Shown here: in pieces, positions 1 to 9,483 of the stretch
Layout: each line of letters opens with the position of its first letter
Position numbering within the stretch: the stretch's first letter is position 1
Origin: Martensiomyces pterosporus
Taxonomy: Eukaryota; Kickxellomycota; Kickxellomycetes; Kickxellales; Kickxellaceae
Reading direction: 5' to 3'
DNA: 52,181 nucleotides
Assembly (NCBI GenBank): GCA_025201845.1
Contig: MU603972.1
Span: forward strand, 1-52,181
Notes under the pieces: model-generated
Databases searched by the model: none
Told to the model about the DNA's origin: nothing
The model's input: only the letters and a program-made list of their open reading frames with translations
Program-made: the position numbers and the translations under genes

Positions 1-537
1 CAACGACCATCCGGAACGATTATCGTCGTTTCCAACCTGCACCAACTGCTTCCCATGTAGAAACAGTGGGGTGCACAAGATGCTGCTGGACATGTCCAGG
101 TGAGTGTGAATGTTGGTGAGGAATCACTTGTTGTCTGCTCTGCCTGTGGCGAAACCAAAAGTACTAATCCGCTTGACTTTTTGCCATCCCCTTCAACATC
201 ATTTTGTATCACGGCGATCGGCGCAAACAAACGCACCAACGCAAGCCACTCGAAACGAACCACACCACGCCGCGCAAACCCTCTCAACATGGCGCCAACT
301 CATTCGAAAAATATAGGATCACATTACGCAGACACGAGTCTTTTCTGCGGCTGCTGCAGCCCACTTTCTCTTGCAGAATGTATTCTTCCCACGAAAGAAA
401 GCAAGCTAGCTAGTGGAGAAAGACTGTTCTCATCATGGGGAAGAACACAGGAGACACGGCTGAGCCGCGCAGTACGTGGGGGGGGGGGGGGGTAAGCGCT
501 GCAAAAAAACGAACAAAAAGCACGCACAAGCGGGCGC
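1..537. other. Non-coding flank beyond RPL7 3' end
   Basis: No gene is supported here. Open frames on both strands are short, overlap one another and match nothing I recognise. The notable element is an uninterrupted run of 15 G at 478-492, about 45 bases past the RPL7 stop. The region should hold the RPL7 3' UTR and poly(A) site on the minus strand. Confidence 0.5.
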
Positions 538-2302
538 TTAGTTCATGCGGTGGATAAGAGCGTTGATCTTGTCCTCGCGGTTGCCGACATCACCACCCTC
601 GATGAAGTGGCGGACCTTGCGGCCAGACCATCCACCAGTGGGGTTGGAGAGCTTGAAGGGCCAGAGGAAGTTGTTGGCGACCTTGAAGTTGGGGCCGACG
701 GTGTAGATCTCGTGGACGAGGTCCTCAACGCAGATGATGCCGTACTTGCCGAGGCTGGCCTCGATGACCGAGTTGTCGGAGATGGGGAGGCGCTGCTTGT
801 TGACCTTGGCGTAGCCGCGCTTGTAGATGAGCTCCTTGACCGACTTGAGGTTGGGGGTGCCCCAGGCGGCGTAGGGGGTGATGACCTGGAGCATCTGGGT
901 GGTGGCGTAGGTCAGGCGAACAAAGACACCGTTGTTGATCTGGAGCAGACGGAGGAGCTGCAGGATCTTGCGGGCCTTGGGAGGGATGTTGTTGATACCC
1001 TTGGTACGGATGACAAAGGCAAGCTTGGCCTGAGCGGGAACGTAGAAGTTGCCGTTCTGCTTGGCCTGGCGGCGGAGGCGGACCTCAGCGCGCTCGAGCT
1101 GGCGGTACTCCTTGACGTACTGCTCAGCACGCTTGAAGATGACCTGGCGCTTGTTGCGGCGCTCCTATGTGCAAAAGCGGCGAAGCACGGGGATACGGTA
1201 GACACAGCGTTTAGCGAATGCACATACCACGATATACAGCAGGCCCCTCGTGCAGTGGAGCACGGAGAATCCATGTGCGCTCAGCCCCGAAAGATGGTTA
1301 ACAATTGCCTTTCATCAGGGTGCAACCTTCGCAATAAAATGGTCAATTTTTTACATCACCGCTGTGGATTCTCTCTGGGTCAGTGCTGGTGGGATTCTTA
1401 CCTTCTTGGCAGCGGCGGCAGCGGCAGCCTTCTCGGCGGCGGTCTTCTCAGCGTTCTTACGCTGCTTGAGAAGAGTCTCGGGAGCAAGAACCTTGGCGCT
1501 AGAGGCAGGAGAAGCGGGCAGCAGACAGAGTGATACAATAGGGCAGGGCTGTGGATTAGTTACCGCGTCGGATACTCGGCGACCAACACAACACAAGGAG
1601 CAGGCTTGCTGGGTCCCAGCCAAGCCATGCCGCCCGTGGCTGCGAAGTATGCAAGCGAGCCAAGTGCCAAAGCCCTGCGGCACAAACACTGGCTCGATCT
1701 TGCAAGAGTACCGACGCACACTACCAAAAAGCGAATTTAACTATAGGGAGGCAAGGCCGTCCTGGCATGGCAGTGCCAAGAGCACAGCAACCCAAATAGC
1801 AGCATCCCCGACTGGCGCGCCAGAGCGATCCACTGCTTGGACCACACCAGCGCGCTGAAGGCGTCAGGCGGCATGATACGCAGCCAGTGTAAGAAGCGAG
1901 CAATATAGCATCCCTCCCGCGCCCGAACCACCTGCGAAACAGCAAAGCGGATTTCGGCGACACTGCACTGCACACATGAGTGCATTTAAAGGAAAGGCAT
2001 GTCTCGTCAGCACCAGAACGCACACTAGTGTGCATCATGGACAAGAGCTAGCCTAATCCTCAACATCCCCGGCGGCGCCGAACGACAGAGCAGCAGCAGC
2101 AGAACGCGGGCCCAGAGGCGAGCACCCCTGTCTGCTACTCGAGTCGTCGGACGCCAAGTGCCAGGCGTGATTTCAGTTTCGTCGGCTGAACCACCTGTGA
2201 GCAAGCAGCACAAGAACAAGCGATAGAGCAGCAGCGCCCTTCGTTGATGTCAGAGCTGGAGGCGCAAATTGCGCAACTCGCCAGAATTACTTACTTGGAC
2301 AT
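538..2302 (-). CDS. RPL7: 60S ribosomal protein L7 (uL30), three exons
   Basis: Large-subunit ribosomal protein L7/uL30. Proposed exons on the minus strand are 2302-2295 (8 nt, M-S-N start), 1498-1402 (97 nt) and 1164-538 (627 nt), giving 243 aa. The mature part reads as eukaryotic L7: [19 protein letters not shown], then [27 protein letters not shown], and [16 protein letters not shown] near the C-terminus. Intron 1 (2294-1499, 796 nt) has donor GTAAGT, a TAACTAAT branch-like site at about 1555-1562 and a pyrimidine tract ending CTCTAG. Intron 2 (1401-1165) has donor GTAAGA, a GCTAAAC branch and acceptor ATAG, and carries a C/D snoRNA. Exons 2 and 3 are certain. The 8-nt first exon is inferred from a perfect donor and phase fit. 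It makes exons 1+2 total 105 nt, which as I recall is the same sum as yeast RPL7A (11+94). Confidence 0.88.
1265..1373 (-). ncRNA. Intronic C/D box snoRNA, snR39/snR39B family
   Basis: It lies in RPL7 intron 2, on the same strand as the host. Read 5' to 3' there is a 9-bp terminal stem half GAGAATCCA (1373-1365), C box GTGATGT (1359-1353), a C'-like CTGATGA (1318-1312), guide ACCATCTTTCGGG (1298-1286), D box CTGA (1284-1281), then the perfect stem partner TGGATTCTC (1273-1265). The guide is complementary over 13 nt to the conserved 25S/28S segment CCCGAAAGATGGT. By the D+5 rule the methylated base is the G of CCCG, which I recall as yeast Gm805 (snR39B); snR39 and snR59, in yeast RPL7 introns, target A807 in the same segment. 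Mature ends are uncertain. The subfamily call depends on the exact D-box register. Confidence 0.88.
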
Positions 2303-2409
2303 GGCTAATTTACGTTATATTTTTGGCGCAAACCTAGTGTGTTCGGAAGAGGAGGAACCCACACCAGCCCCGGCGCCAAAGCCGCATTTATATTATCGCG
2401 CCTCTCTGC

Positions 2410-2425
2410 TTTCTCTGCAGAGAAA
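2410..2425. promoter_or_regulatory. 16-bp perfect palindrome upstream of RPL7
   Basis: TTTCTCTGCAGAGAAA is a perfect inverted repeat 108 bp upstream of the proposed RPL7 start. A two-fold symmetric site of this length in a promoter suggests a dimeric factor, but no factor is identified. Confidence 0.4.
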
Positions 2426-2445
2426 AAATTTGGCTCCACCAGCGG

Positions 2446-2457
2446 CTGCACGTGCAG
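2446..2457. promoter_or_regulatory. Palindromic E-box (CACGTG) upstream of RPL7
   Basis: CTGCACGTGCAG is a perfect 12-bp palindrome with a central CACGTG, about 145 bp upstream of the RPL7 ATG. CACGTG is bound by bHLH factors, and Cbf1 acts at ribosomal protein promoters in some fungi. The link to RPL7 is inferred from position only. Confidence 0.4.
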
Positions 2458-2723
2458 AATTTTCGCTGCAAAAACTGTAGGGCTGTGATCTGCGCAATCT
2501 GGATGCGAGCGAAATCAGCGTGATTGCAATCAGCATTTGTTTTGGGAATCTCCTGGGCCACAGCGGAGTGTAAACAAAATGAGCACGCTGCTAGGGCAGG
2601 CAGAGGACAGCCCAAGGCGCTGTGATGCTATCGTGCTGTGCTTGCACTCCCTCTTTGTTTAGGAACCTCTAATTAAACTCTGCACGCTCGCTAATTTCAC
2701 ATTCACACCCGCTTGTCGTACAG

Positions 2724-3771
2724 GTAAGGCAAATTCACAGGGCTTTCCAAAGCCAGTCGCGTCCAGAGCACTGCGCAAGAGCACGCGAGCAATCTCTGCA
2801 ATCCCCCTAGATTCAGACGCAGACAAATGAAGCGCCGGGGCAAATGAAGGCATTCAGGGCCTGCGGTAGTGGCAGATGGCAGCAAATTCAAAGTGCAGGG
2901 GCCACGCAGCCTGCTGCTAGCCGCATTTATTTGGGTGCGTGCTGCATCGCGCGCAACAGCGACACACAACGCCGCCTCTTTTTAGTAGCATATAGTGTTT
3001 ACCAAAAACTCCGAAGCCCCAGAGCATGCTGCCCGTGTCTGAGCGTGCCACCATCGCGCCCTTGTGTGCGCTCGGTTTTCAAGCCTCCCATCGTGTGCCT
3101 GCCAAACCAGATCCGGCTATTCTGTGGCGGCGTCCCGTTGCTACAGCGCCTTGTGCTCTTCCACCACTCAGCCGCTGCCCTTGCCCTTCTGCCTGTGTTG
3201 CGTGGGCTTGGCCCTACTGCGCTCGTAGCGTGCCAACCACGCCGCCGTTACTGCTGCCCATGCTCGCTGGCGCTTTGTTTTGATGTTTGTTTCCAGGCAG
3301 CAGCAGCGCATCGCTGTTTTGGCGCCGCTGGCTGGCTCTGCTGAGCGTCAAGGCGCCAGCAGCAGCACATCTCGCCCCCGCCTGGCGGCCCACCCGCGCT
3401 CCCCCAATCGGCTTCGGCTTGTTTGTTTTCGGTTTCTGTGCTGCTGTGCGCTGTCGAGCCGCTCAGCGCTTCCGTGGCCCTTTGGTGGCTGCCCATTCGC
3501 TGCTGGGACCTCCTGGGCAAGCCGCTCCGATTTTCACCCAGCCAGCCCAGCCCAGTCATTAGCGAGAGCCCACTTGGCCGCTTTTGTTGACGAAAAGAAT
3601 TTCTCCTGCCGTGCTCTTTCCCCCACCCCCTCTGCCCTCCTTCTCCTTGTCTGCTCCTGCAACACAGCTGTCTTGTGTGCTCTGTATTTCTCCACTGTTT
3701 ATTTGCTAATTTCCTCTTGCAACCCCCGGGCAATCTGCAACGGCTGCCTCCTGTTACACTCGCCCTTCTAG
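2724..3771 (+). other. Candidate 5' UTR intron of alpha-tubulin
   Basis: A consensus donor CAG|GTAAGG occurs at 2724. A branch-like GCTAATT (about 3706-3712), a pyrimidine tract and a TTCTAG acceptor end at 3771, 21 nt before the tubulin ATG. The acceptor half looks convincing. The pairing with this donor is a guess, because other donors could be used. It would be 1,048 nt, long for this genome. No C/D snoRNA was seen inside. Confidence 0.3.
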
Positions 3772-3792
3772 TTTATCAACAACAAAAGCAAA

Positions 3793-5139
3793 ATGCGCGA
3801 AGTCATCTCAGTCCACGTTGGTCAGGCTGGTGTCCAGATTGGTAACGCCTGCTGGGAGCTCTACTGCCTCGAGCACGGCATTCAGCCCGACGGCAGGCCC
3901 GACCCTAACCAGCCCCTCTCGCCCGAGGACTCGTGGTCCACCTTCTTCTACGAGACTGGTGCCGGCAAGCGCGTCCCCCGCACTGTTTTCGTCGACCTTG
4001 AGCCCACCGTCGTCGACGAGGTCCGCAACGGAAAGTACCGCGAGCTCTACCACCCCGAGCAGCTCATCACCGGCAAGGAGGATGCCGCCAACAACTACGC
4101 TCGTGGCCACTACACCGTTGGCAAGGAGCATATTGACCGGACCCTCGACCAGGTCCGCAAGCTCGCCGACAAGTGCGACGGCCTCCAGGGATTCCTCGTC
4201 TTCCACTCGTTCGGTGGCGGAACAGGCTCTGGCTTTGGCGCCCTCCTCCTCGAGCGCCTCTCGGTCGACTACGGCAAGAAGTCCAAGCTCGAGTTCACTG
4301 TGTACCCCGCTCCCAAGATCGCCAACGCTGTCGTTGAGCCCTACAACTCGATCCTCACCACCCACACCACCCTCGAGCACTCCGACTGCTCGTTCATGGT
4401 TGACAACGAGGCCATCTACGACATCTGCCACCGCAACCTCGGCATTGCCCGCCCCACATTCGGCAACCTCAACCGCCTCATTGCCCAGATTGTCTCGTCC
4501 ATCACCGCGTCGCTGCGCTTCCAGGGCTCGCTCAACGTTGATCTGACCGAGTTCCAGACCAACCTTGTCCCCTACCCTCGCATCCACTTCCCCCTCGTCA
4601 CCTACTCGCCCATCGTCTCGGCTGCCAAGGCCATGCACGAGTCGATGACCGTTTCCGAGATCACCACCGCGTGCTTCGAGCCCGGAAACCAGATGGTCAA
4701 GTGCGACCCCCGCAACGGCAAGTACATGGCCTGCTGCCTTCTGTACCGCGGAGACGTCACCCCCAAGGAGGCCAACGCCATCATTGCCAACCTCAAGACC
4801 AAGAAGACCATCACCTTCGTCGACTGGTGCCCCACTGGCTTCAAGCTCGGCATCAACAAGCAGGCTCCCTACTGCGTTCCCGACGGCGACCTCGCCAAGG
4901 TTGACCGCGGCGTCTGCCTCCTCAGCAACACCACCGCCATCGCCGAGGCCTGGTCCCGCCTCGACCACAAGTTCGATCTCATGTACGCCAAGCGCGCCTT
5001 CGTCCACTGGTACGTCGGCGAGGGCATGGAGGAGGGCGAGTTCTCTGAGGCTCGCGAGGACCTCGCTGCCCTTGAGAAGGACTACGAGGAGGTCGGCATG
5101 GACTCTGCCGACGATGAGGTTGTGGAGGCCGAGTACTAA
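3793..5139 (+). CDS. Alpha-tubulin
   Basis: Alpha-tubulin, the GTP-binding subunit that pairs with beta-tubulin in microtubules. The 448-aa intronless frame has the tubulin signature GGGTGSG at 141-147, the alpha-specific stretch [17 protein letters not shown] (189-205) and the alpha catalytic Glu in DLTEFQTNL (E253), which hydrolyses the beta-tubulin GTP at the interdimer contact. The C-terminus is acidic and ends E-Y, so it is a potential detyrosination substrate. The N-terminus is MREV where many alpha-tubulins have MREC. The K40 loop has Gln at position 40, so the classical acetylation site is absent. Codon use is strongly C-ending at wobble positions, like RPL7 and EFB1, which suggests high expression. 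The start is the first in-frame ATG after the pyrimidine-rich leader. Confidence 0.97.
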   Translation: MREVISVHVGQAGVQIGNACWELYCLEHGIQPDGRPDPNQPLSPEDSWSTFFYETGAGKRVPRTVFVDLEPTVVDEVRNGKYRELYHPEQLITGKEDAANNYARGHYTVGKEHIDRTLDQVRKLADKCDGLQGFLVFHSFGGGTGSGFGALLLERLSVDYGKKSKLEFTVYPAPKIANAVVEPYNSILTTHTTLEHSDCSFMVDNEAIYDICHRNLGIARPTFGNLNRLIAQIVSSITASLRFQGSLNVDLTEFQTNLVPYPRIHFPLVTYSPIVSAAKAMHESMTVSEITTACFEPGNQMVKCDPRNGKYMACCLLYRGDVTPKEANAIIANLKTKKTITFVDWCPTGFKLGINKQAPYCVPDGDLAKVDRGVCLLSNTTAIAEAWSRLDHKFDLMYAKRAFVHWYVGEGMEEGEFSEAREDLAALEKDYEEVGMDSADDEVVEAEY

Positions 5140-5355
5140 GCCCGTGCTGCTTCTCCGGCTCTTGAGCCCACAAAGGATGGCTTCATAAATCTTGCTTTGT
5201 AGCACCCCCTTTTCTACTTGACTCTTTCCAAACCTTCCCAACAAACCCCTTGCCTCTTTGAATATTGTGTTCTATGGGGGGCTCCGCTGCTATAGCCGCG
5301 TTTTCTATGTTGATTGCTGTTGAACGGCATGTGCAAAACCTACCAAGTGGCGTGG

Positions 5356-6144
5356 CTAGAGCGACAGCATTCTATGGATGATAAAGAGAGATGCGCCAGC
5401 AAAGCAAACATCCCTGGAGTGCAGCATGCTGGTGCTGGAGGCAGCGGAGTTTGGCCTGTTGCGGGGCCCGCTGTCGTTGCTGTCCAATGTAGCCTTGTTC
5501 TTGAGTCCTCTGTCTCCAGATGGCTTCTTTGTCGCCACCTCCATGTCCTCGGCTCTCGGAACCACCTTTGGCAGTGCATTGGGGTCGTTGGATGCCTGCA
5601 TCTTCTTGATCTTTGGGTCCAAGCCAGGTGTGCTCGCTCCAAACTTCATGCCAATGGACAACTCGACCTCCCTGCCATCTGCTGGCGGCTTGTACCCGTC
5701 CGGCTTGTCGTTTATGCTCCACACACGAAGGCTGCTCCTCGGTGCTTCGGACGTGCTGCACTGGTAGTCGGTTGTGCAAGTAGTGAGGCACCGAATCTTT
5801 TCGTTTGGGTTTGCCTGAGACGCGCACCCGTCATTGCAGGACCCCAGAGCAGCGCGGCACTCGGCGATGGCAATCGGCCACTCGTGCTCTGGAAAATCCC
5901 TTTCGTATGTTGACTTGCCGTTGCACACACAGTTCCAGCCCATCGTCCGGATGTTGCAAAAGTTCTTCTCCGTCGACGCCACTGCCCCGCAGACGTTGTA
6001 GCAGAAGCTGACTTGCTCTTGGCATGCGTGTGCGCGCTCTTCGGCTGGCATCTGAGTCATGGACCAACTTGCGTTGGCAGCCCCAGCGATAGCCAGTGCA
6101 AACACCGCAGCGCTGCTAGCGGGGAGCCTGGTTCTAAGAAGCAT
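5356..6144 (-). CDS. Cys-rich secreted / cell-surface protein (DUF7707-like)
   Basis: Predicted 262-aa secreted protein. It begins with a signal peptide: basic MLLRTRL, then a hydrophobic run ending near AGAANASW. A disulphide-rich module follows (about residues 40-130), with C-x6-C-x3-C, then C, C-x-C, and later pairs in CRAALGSCNDGC and CLTTCTTDYQC. This spacing resembles the fungal DUF7707 family of small cell-surface proteins. The rest is a low-complexity polar region. The last about 17 residues are hydrophobic (VCFAGASLFIIHRMLSL), which could be a GPI-attachment tail, although an internal His-Arg weakens that reading. The ATG at 6144 is used because the codon before it is GTG. Function is unknown; a wall or surface role is inferred. 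Confidence 0.75.
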   Translation of the reverse strand: MLLRTRLPASSAAVFALAIAGAANASWSMTQMPAEERAHACQEQVSFCYNVCGAVASTEKNFCNIRTMGWNCVCNGKSTYERDFPEHEWPIAIAECRAALGSCNDGCASQANPNEKIRCLTTCTTDYQCSTSEAPRSSLRVWSINDKPDGYKPPADGREVELSIGMKFGASTPGLDPKIKKMQASNDPNALPKVVPRAEDMEVATKKPSGDRGLKNKATLDSNDSGPRNRPNSAASSTSMLHSRDVCFAGASLFIIHRMLSL

Positions 6145-6670
6145 CACAATGTATGCTGTTTCTGTGGCAAATTGGCTAGGAAAGATACTAGGGTGTACTG
6201 GGCAGGCTAATCAAGGCACACGGAGCACAGAGCGGCAGAAACAAGCTGGAAAGAGAACAGCTGCTGCTGCTTGGGCATGGCGTGGGTTATATGGAAGCAG
6301 CGATACGATGCCGCCTGCCGCTCAGGGCCCGTGTGGACAGACGTGCATTGGAGCACACTTGCCCATGCGCCAGGAAACGCTTGCACCTCGCTGCCGCCCA
6401 GAGCGGCATGCGTAAGCTTCGGAGATTTGAGACCGCGGCTGTACTTGCTCCAGTCTACCGGCTGAGACTATTTCGATGGCGTTAATTGGCTGTCGCAGAG
6501 GATCCAGTACTCCGGATGCGTGGAGAAGGCGTGTTTGCAACAGGCGTTGCTCGTAGCCTCGCAGCCACGCTGCTCTGGCTGCAGCTGTCTTGTCTTTTTC
6601 ATTTCAAGTGGTATTTGTACAAAGGCGTGGCTATGAGAGGAAATGCGTGTATGTAGAGGCACCACGCTGC
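6145..6670. other. Intergenic, upstream of Cys-rich protein gene
   Basis: About 525 bp between two minus-strand genes. It should carry the promoter of the Cys-rich secreted protein and the 3' UTR of the HECT ligase. I see no convincing gene, RNA or repeat. Confidence 0.4.
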
Positions 6671-9001
6671 CTAGATCATGCCGAACCCTTCAGAGTTGTG
6701 TATCGCTGTCAGCAGCCTCTCGCGCAGCTTGTCAATGTCGGAGTACTCGGGCAGCAGCAGCACGTTGAAGCAGGTGTGCGATGTGGGCAGGCGGTCAGAG
6801 TCCCCGCCGTTCTTGGCGATGACAAAGTGCAGCTTGCTCAGGCCGCCGATGGGCACGCGGTCGCTGCTTGTAGCAAAGAACAGCAGCTTGCGTTTGAGGT
6901 CGTCGGTGAACTCGTTGACAACAGTCCAGAAGAACTGGATCACTCTGGTCTCGCGCGTGTATCCGCCATCGTAGATCGTGGAGCCCTCCAATGCGCCAAA
7001 GTCCAGGTCCGAGCTTCCACACACAAGCAGCTCCAGCTCCTGTGGCCGCATATACCGGACAAACGAGCCGCCACAGATCCGATCGAACCCAGCCTTGAAC
7101 TCCGTGAACTGGTCTTTGCACGAGACGTTGAAAATAAAGTCGGCGTACTTGTCGATGAACTCCTCTCGGTTGTCGACAGTAAGCGGCGTGCTTGCGCCGC
7201 CAGGGATAAGCTCGTGGGTGCGGATCTCGCCAAGGTCATCATACTCAACCTCAAACGTGCGCTCAAGGCACTCGAGTTCTGCGGCCGACAGATTCAGAAT
7301 CTGCACCAGCCCATGGTACAGAGTTGGGTCAAACTCCCTCAGGTCGTCTCTGCTCACCGGAACACCCAAAAGCTTCTTGTACATGGCTGGCGGAAGGTGG
7401 ATATCCAGGATCACAGCGTTATACACAGCCAGGCCAATGAGCTGGCCGGTCAGCCGCATCTCTTCGAGCGCATCCTTGGACGGCTCTGCGCGGGGCGCAA
7501 ACCAATAGTACTGCGACTCCTCGTTGGCCCTGAATATTCCATATTTCGGCGAAAACACGTCGCGCACAATCAGCTGGAAGAACTCCTTTTGCACGCCGCC
7601 CTCGTCGACTCCCTCCTCGCCAACAAACCTGACCTTGAGCTGCTTTCTCAGGTCCTGGCTCAGCTTCAGATCCAGCTGGTACAGCGTGTCACGCACCAAG
7701 TTGTCGCGCCTGACCTCAAGAACTAGGTATGGGCAGGTGACGCCGGAGAACATGGCGCGGAAAAACGAGTCTTGCAGCTCCGTCCTCATAAGGATGACGC
7801 TCTCGATCTTTATGATTTCGCTCTTTGTGGTGGGCGACAGGAGAAACGGGTAGCTGCAAAACGACACGCCTTCGGGCATCCTAAACCGCGGAAAGTCTTC
7901 CTTGATATCGATGTGCTCGTTCACTGCATCGTTGTAGAACGCCGAATAAGGAACGATGTCGTGCGTGTTGTTGTAGCTGTTCATCAGCGCAAGACACTGG
8001 ATAACCGCCGGAATTGAAGTGCTACGCAGCGTATGCAGACTCACCCTCTGCAGCGCTGGCTCGTTTGAGCTGGGCGCTGGCGTCCGTCGCGAAGCCTTGT
8101 TTATCTCGCGCGTGATGTACGACTGGAACATGTCCACATATCGCCCGAAAGGGGTGTCTCCATTGTCGTCGCCGCTGCCTTTGTCATTGGGCATGGGTCT
8201 TGAGGCGCCGTCACCGCTGGTCTCCCCTGGCGGGGTGGCTGGGGGGTGAGGCGGCTCCTCAGCCGACTTACTGTCGCCAGTGCTGGGGCCGCTGTCCCTT
8301 ACGCAAACAGGCTCGATGCCGCCGCCATCTACGGTGAAGTACCGCATGAGGGCTGTCTGCTGTGCGGGTGGCTGGCTCAGGATGGCGGCACAGAGCTCGG
8401 GGAAGATGTAGACGTTTCCAGAGTGCGAGTACTCTGAGAGCTTCGGGTTGAGAAGTAGAATCAGTATTGCGTTGATTTGGTTGTCGTGCTCGTGGCATGG
8501 CTCGGTCTTCATCATGGATATCGTCGTCATCGTCCACAGCCGCAGCTCAAAATGGACTGCCTCTGACATCTGCTCCAGCAGGTATTTGTACGCCTTCTTG
8601 ACATCCTTGACATCGACAGGGCACTCAGCAGCCAAGGCGAGGTCTTTTTGTGGGAAACTACGTGCTAGCGTGCAGGGGTCGCTAAACACAGCCCCAAGTT
8701 TTGCCACAATCTCTTGGCTGCCGCCAAGCTCGCATATGTATTTGCTGGTGAGTACAATGTCTCCATTGCACGAATCCACATCGTCGTCATCGTCGTCAAC
8801 GCAGCGCTCACCGCTGCCATTGCTTGCGGCAGCTGGCTCTTCGCTGCTGAGTGCCTTGCCTGGCGGTGATTTTAGCAGTTGGGCTATCGACTGTGACCGC
8901 GACCTGGTGGTCATCATTCGCACAGACGTCGAGGTGCCTGTGTCCCTGGGCCGATTGTCTAAGCGCTGGCGTTTGCGAGAAGGCTCGCTCGAAGCCGCCA
9001 T
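6671..9001 (-). CDS. HECT-type E3 ubiquitin ligase, UBE3A/Hul4-like
   Basis: E3 ubiquitin ligase of 776 aa. The C-terminal about 350 residues form a HECT domain: RFVGEEGVDEGGVQKEFF at the start, then YYWFAP and LTGQLIGLAVYNAV in the N-lobe. The end, LPTSHTCFNVLLLPEY, carries the catalytic Cys744 that takes ubiquitin from an E2. Final residues GFGMI match the UBE3A/E6AP subgroup, whose hydrophobic C-terminus matters for activity. The N-terminus has an NLS-like KRQRLDNRPR (10-19), a run of six Asp and a Ser/Pro-rich linker, but no AZUL zinc finger as in animal UBE3A. Residues of roughly 85-220 and 300-390 resemble the alpha-helical region N-terminal to HECT in this subgroup. Substrates cannot be predicted. 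It is divergently transcribed from the GTPBP1-like gene. Confidence 0.93.
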   Translation of the reverse strand: MAASSEPSRKRQRLDNRPRDTGTSTSVRMMTTRSRSQSIAQLLKSPPGKALSSEEPAAASNGSGERCVDDDDDDVDSCNGDIVLTSKYICELGGSQEIVAKLGAVFSDPCTLARSFPQKDLALAAECPVDVKDVKKAYKYLLEQMSEAVHFELRLWTMTTISMMKTEPCHEHDNQINAILILLLNPKLSEYSHSGNVYIFPELCAAILSQPPAQQTALMRYFTVDGGGIEPVCVRDSGPSTGDSKSAEEPPHPPATPPGETSGDGASRPMPNDKGSGDDNGDTPFGRYVDMFQSYITREINKASRRTPAPSSNEPALQRVSLHTLRSTSIPAVIQCLALMNSYNNTHDIVPYSAFYNDAVNEHIDIKEDFPRFRMPEGVSFCSYPFLLSPTTKSEIIKIESVILMRTELQDSFFRAMFSGVTCPYLVLEVRRDNLVRDTLYQLDLKLSQDLRKQLKVRFVGEEGVDEGGVQKEFFQLIVRDVFSPKYGIFRANEESQYYWFAPRAEPSKDALEEMRLTGQLIGLAVYNAVILDIHLPPAMYKKLLGVPVSRDDLREFDPTLYHGLVQILNLSAAELECLERTFEVEYDDLGEIRTHELIPGGASTPLTVDNREEFIDKYADFIFNVSCKDQFTEFKAGFDRICGGSFVRYMRPQELELLVCGSSDLDFGALEGSTIYDGGYTRETRVIQFFWTVVNEFTDDLKRKLLFFATSSDRVPIGGLSKLHFVIAKNGGDSDRLPTSHTCFNVLLLPEYSDIDKLRERLLTAIHNSEGFGMI

Positions 9002-9483
9002 TGTTAAGCTTGCTTGACGTCCTGCGGAGGAAAGAGCGGCGGAGCGCGGATTTCAATGCAAAGGCACCTGTAATAGATGTGCTTCGAGTGCGATGTCGGC
9101 TCGCAAAAGAGAAATAAGCACAGAATGCAAACTAAACAAAGGCCGGAGTATCACCTGTGGCAGAAAAGTCTGTCACCAGCCACATATTTTTTTTTTGGAA
9201 GGGGCTCAAGTAAACAGCATATGCGCAGGTGAAATAATGGGTGGTGGAGCTCCAAGCATCCGTGGCCAAGCACCCCGCACACATGCAGACCTCGTATAAT
9301 TGCGGATGCCTCTCCTACGCACGCAGTTTTCGCCTCTTTCCTCTTCTTCCTACCAATTGTTTGTTGCCTCACATAGCTTCTCCTCTTTTCTTTCGGCCTA
9401 CACTTAACCTGCCTCGGCTTCTCCAGACACCATACCCTCAAGCAACACACACTCGCATACTCGTACATGTAACATAGAGCAAT
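9002..9483. other. Divergent promoter, HECT ligase / GTPBP1-like gene
   Basis: A 482-bp region between two head-to-head genes. It contains a T9 tract near 9187-9195 and a pyrimidine-rich stretch (about 9330-9425) leading to the plus-strand ATG. No gene is supported. Confidence 0.45.

Larger units (their letters stand above)
2303..3792. other. Divergent RPL7 / alpha-tubulin intergenic region
   Basis: About 1.5 kb separates two highly expressed genes transcribed away from each other, and no protein gene is supported. The RPL7 side holds a 16-bp perfect palindrome (2410-2425), a 12-bp palindrome centred on CACGTG (2446-2457) and E2F/MBF-like TTTGGCGC motifs on either strand (2321-2332, 2372-2380, 3317-3326). 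The tubulin side, roughly 3590-3770, is strongly pyrimidine-rich. It contains GCTAATT (about 3706-3712) and ends TTCTAG at 3771, 21 nt before the ATG, which looks like the 3' end of a leader intron. Confidence 0.6.

Noticed and set aside
550..1533. 327-codon plus-strand frame across RPL7
   Set aside because: Antisense shadow of RPL7 exons 2-3, reading through the introns. The minus-strand product is a clear L7.
3808..5244. 478-codon open frame antisense to alpha-tubulin
   Set aside because: It fully mirrors the tubulin gene and arises from its C-ending codon bias. The translation is Val/Leu/Gly/Asp-rich without any domain.
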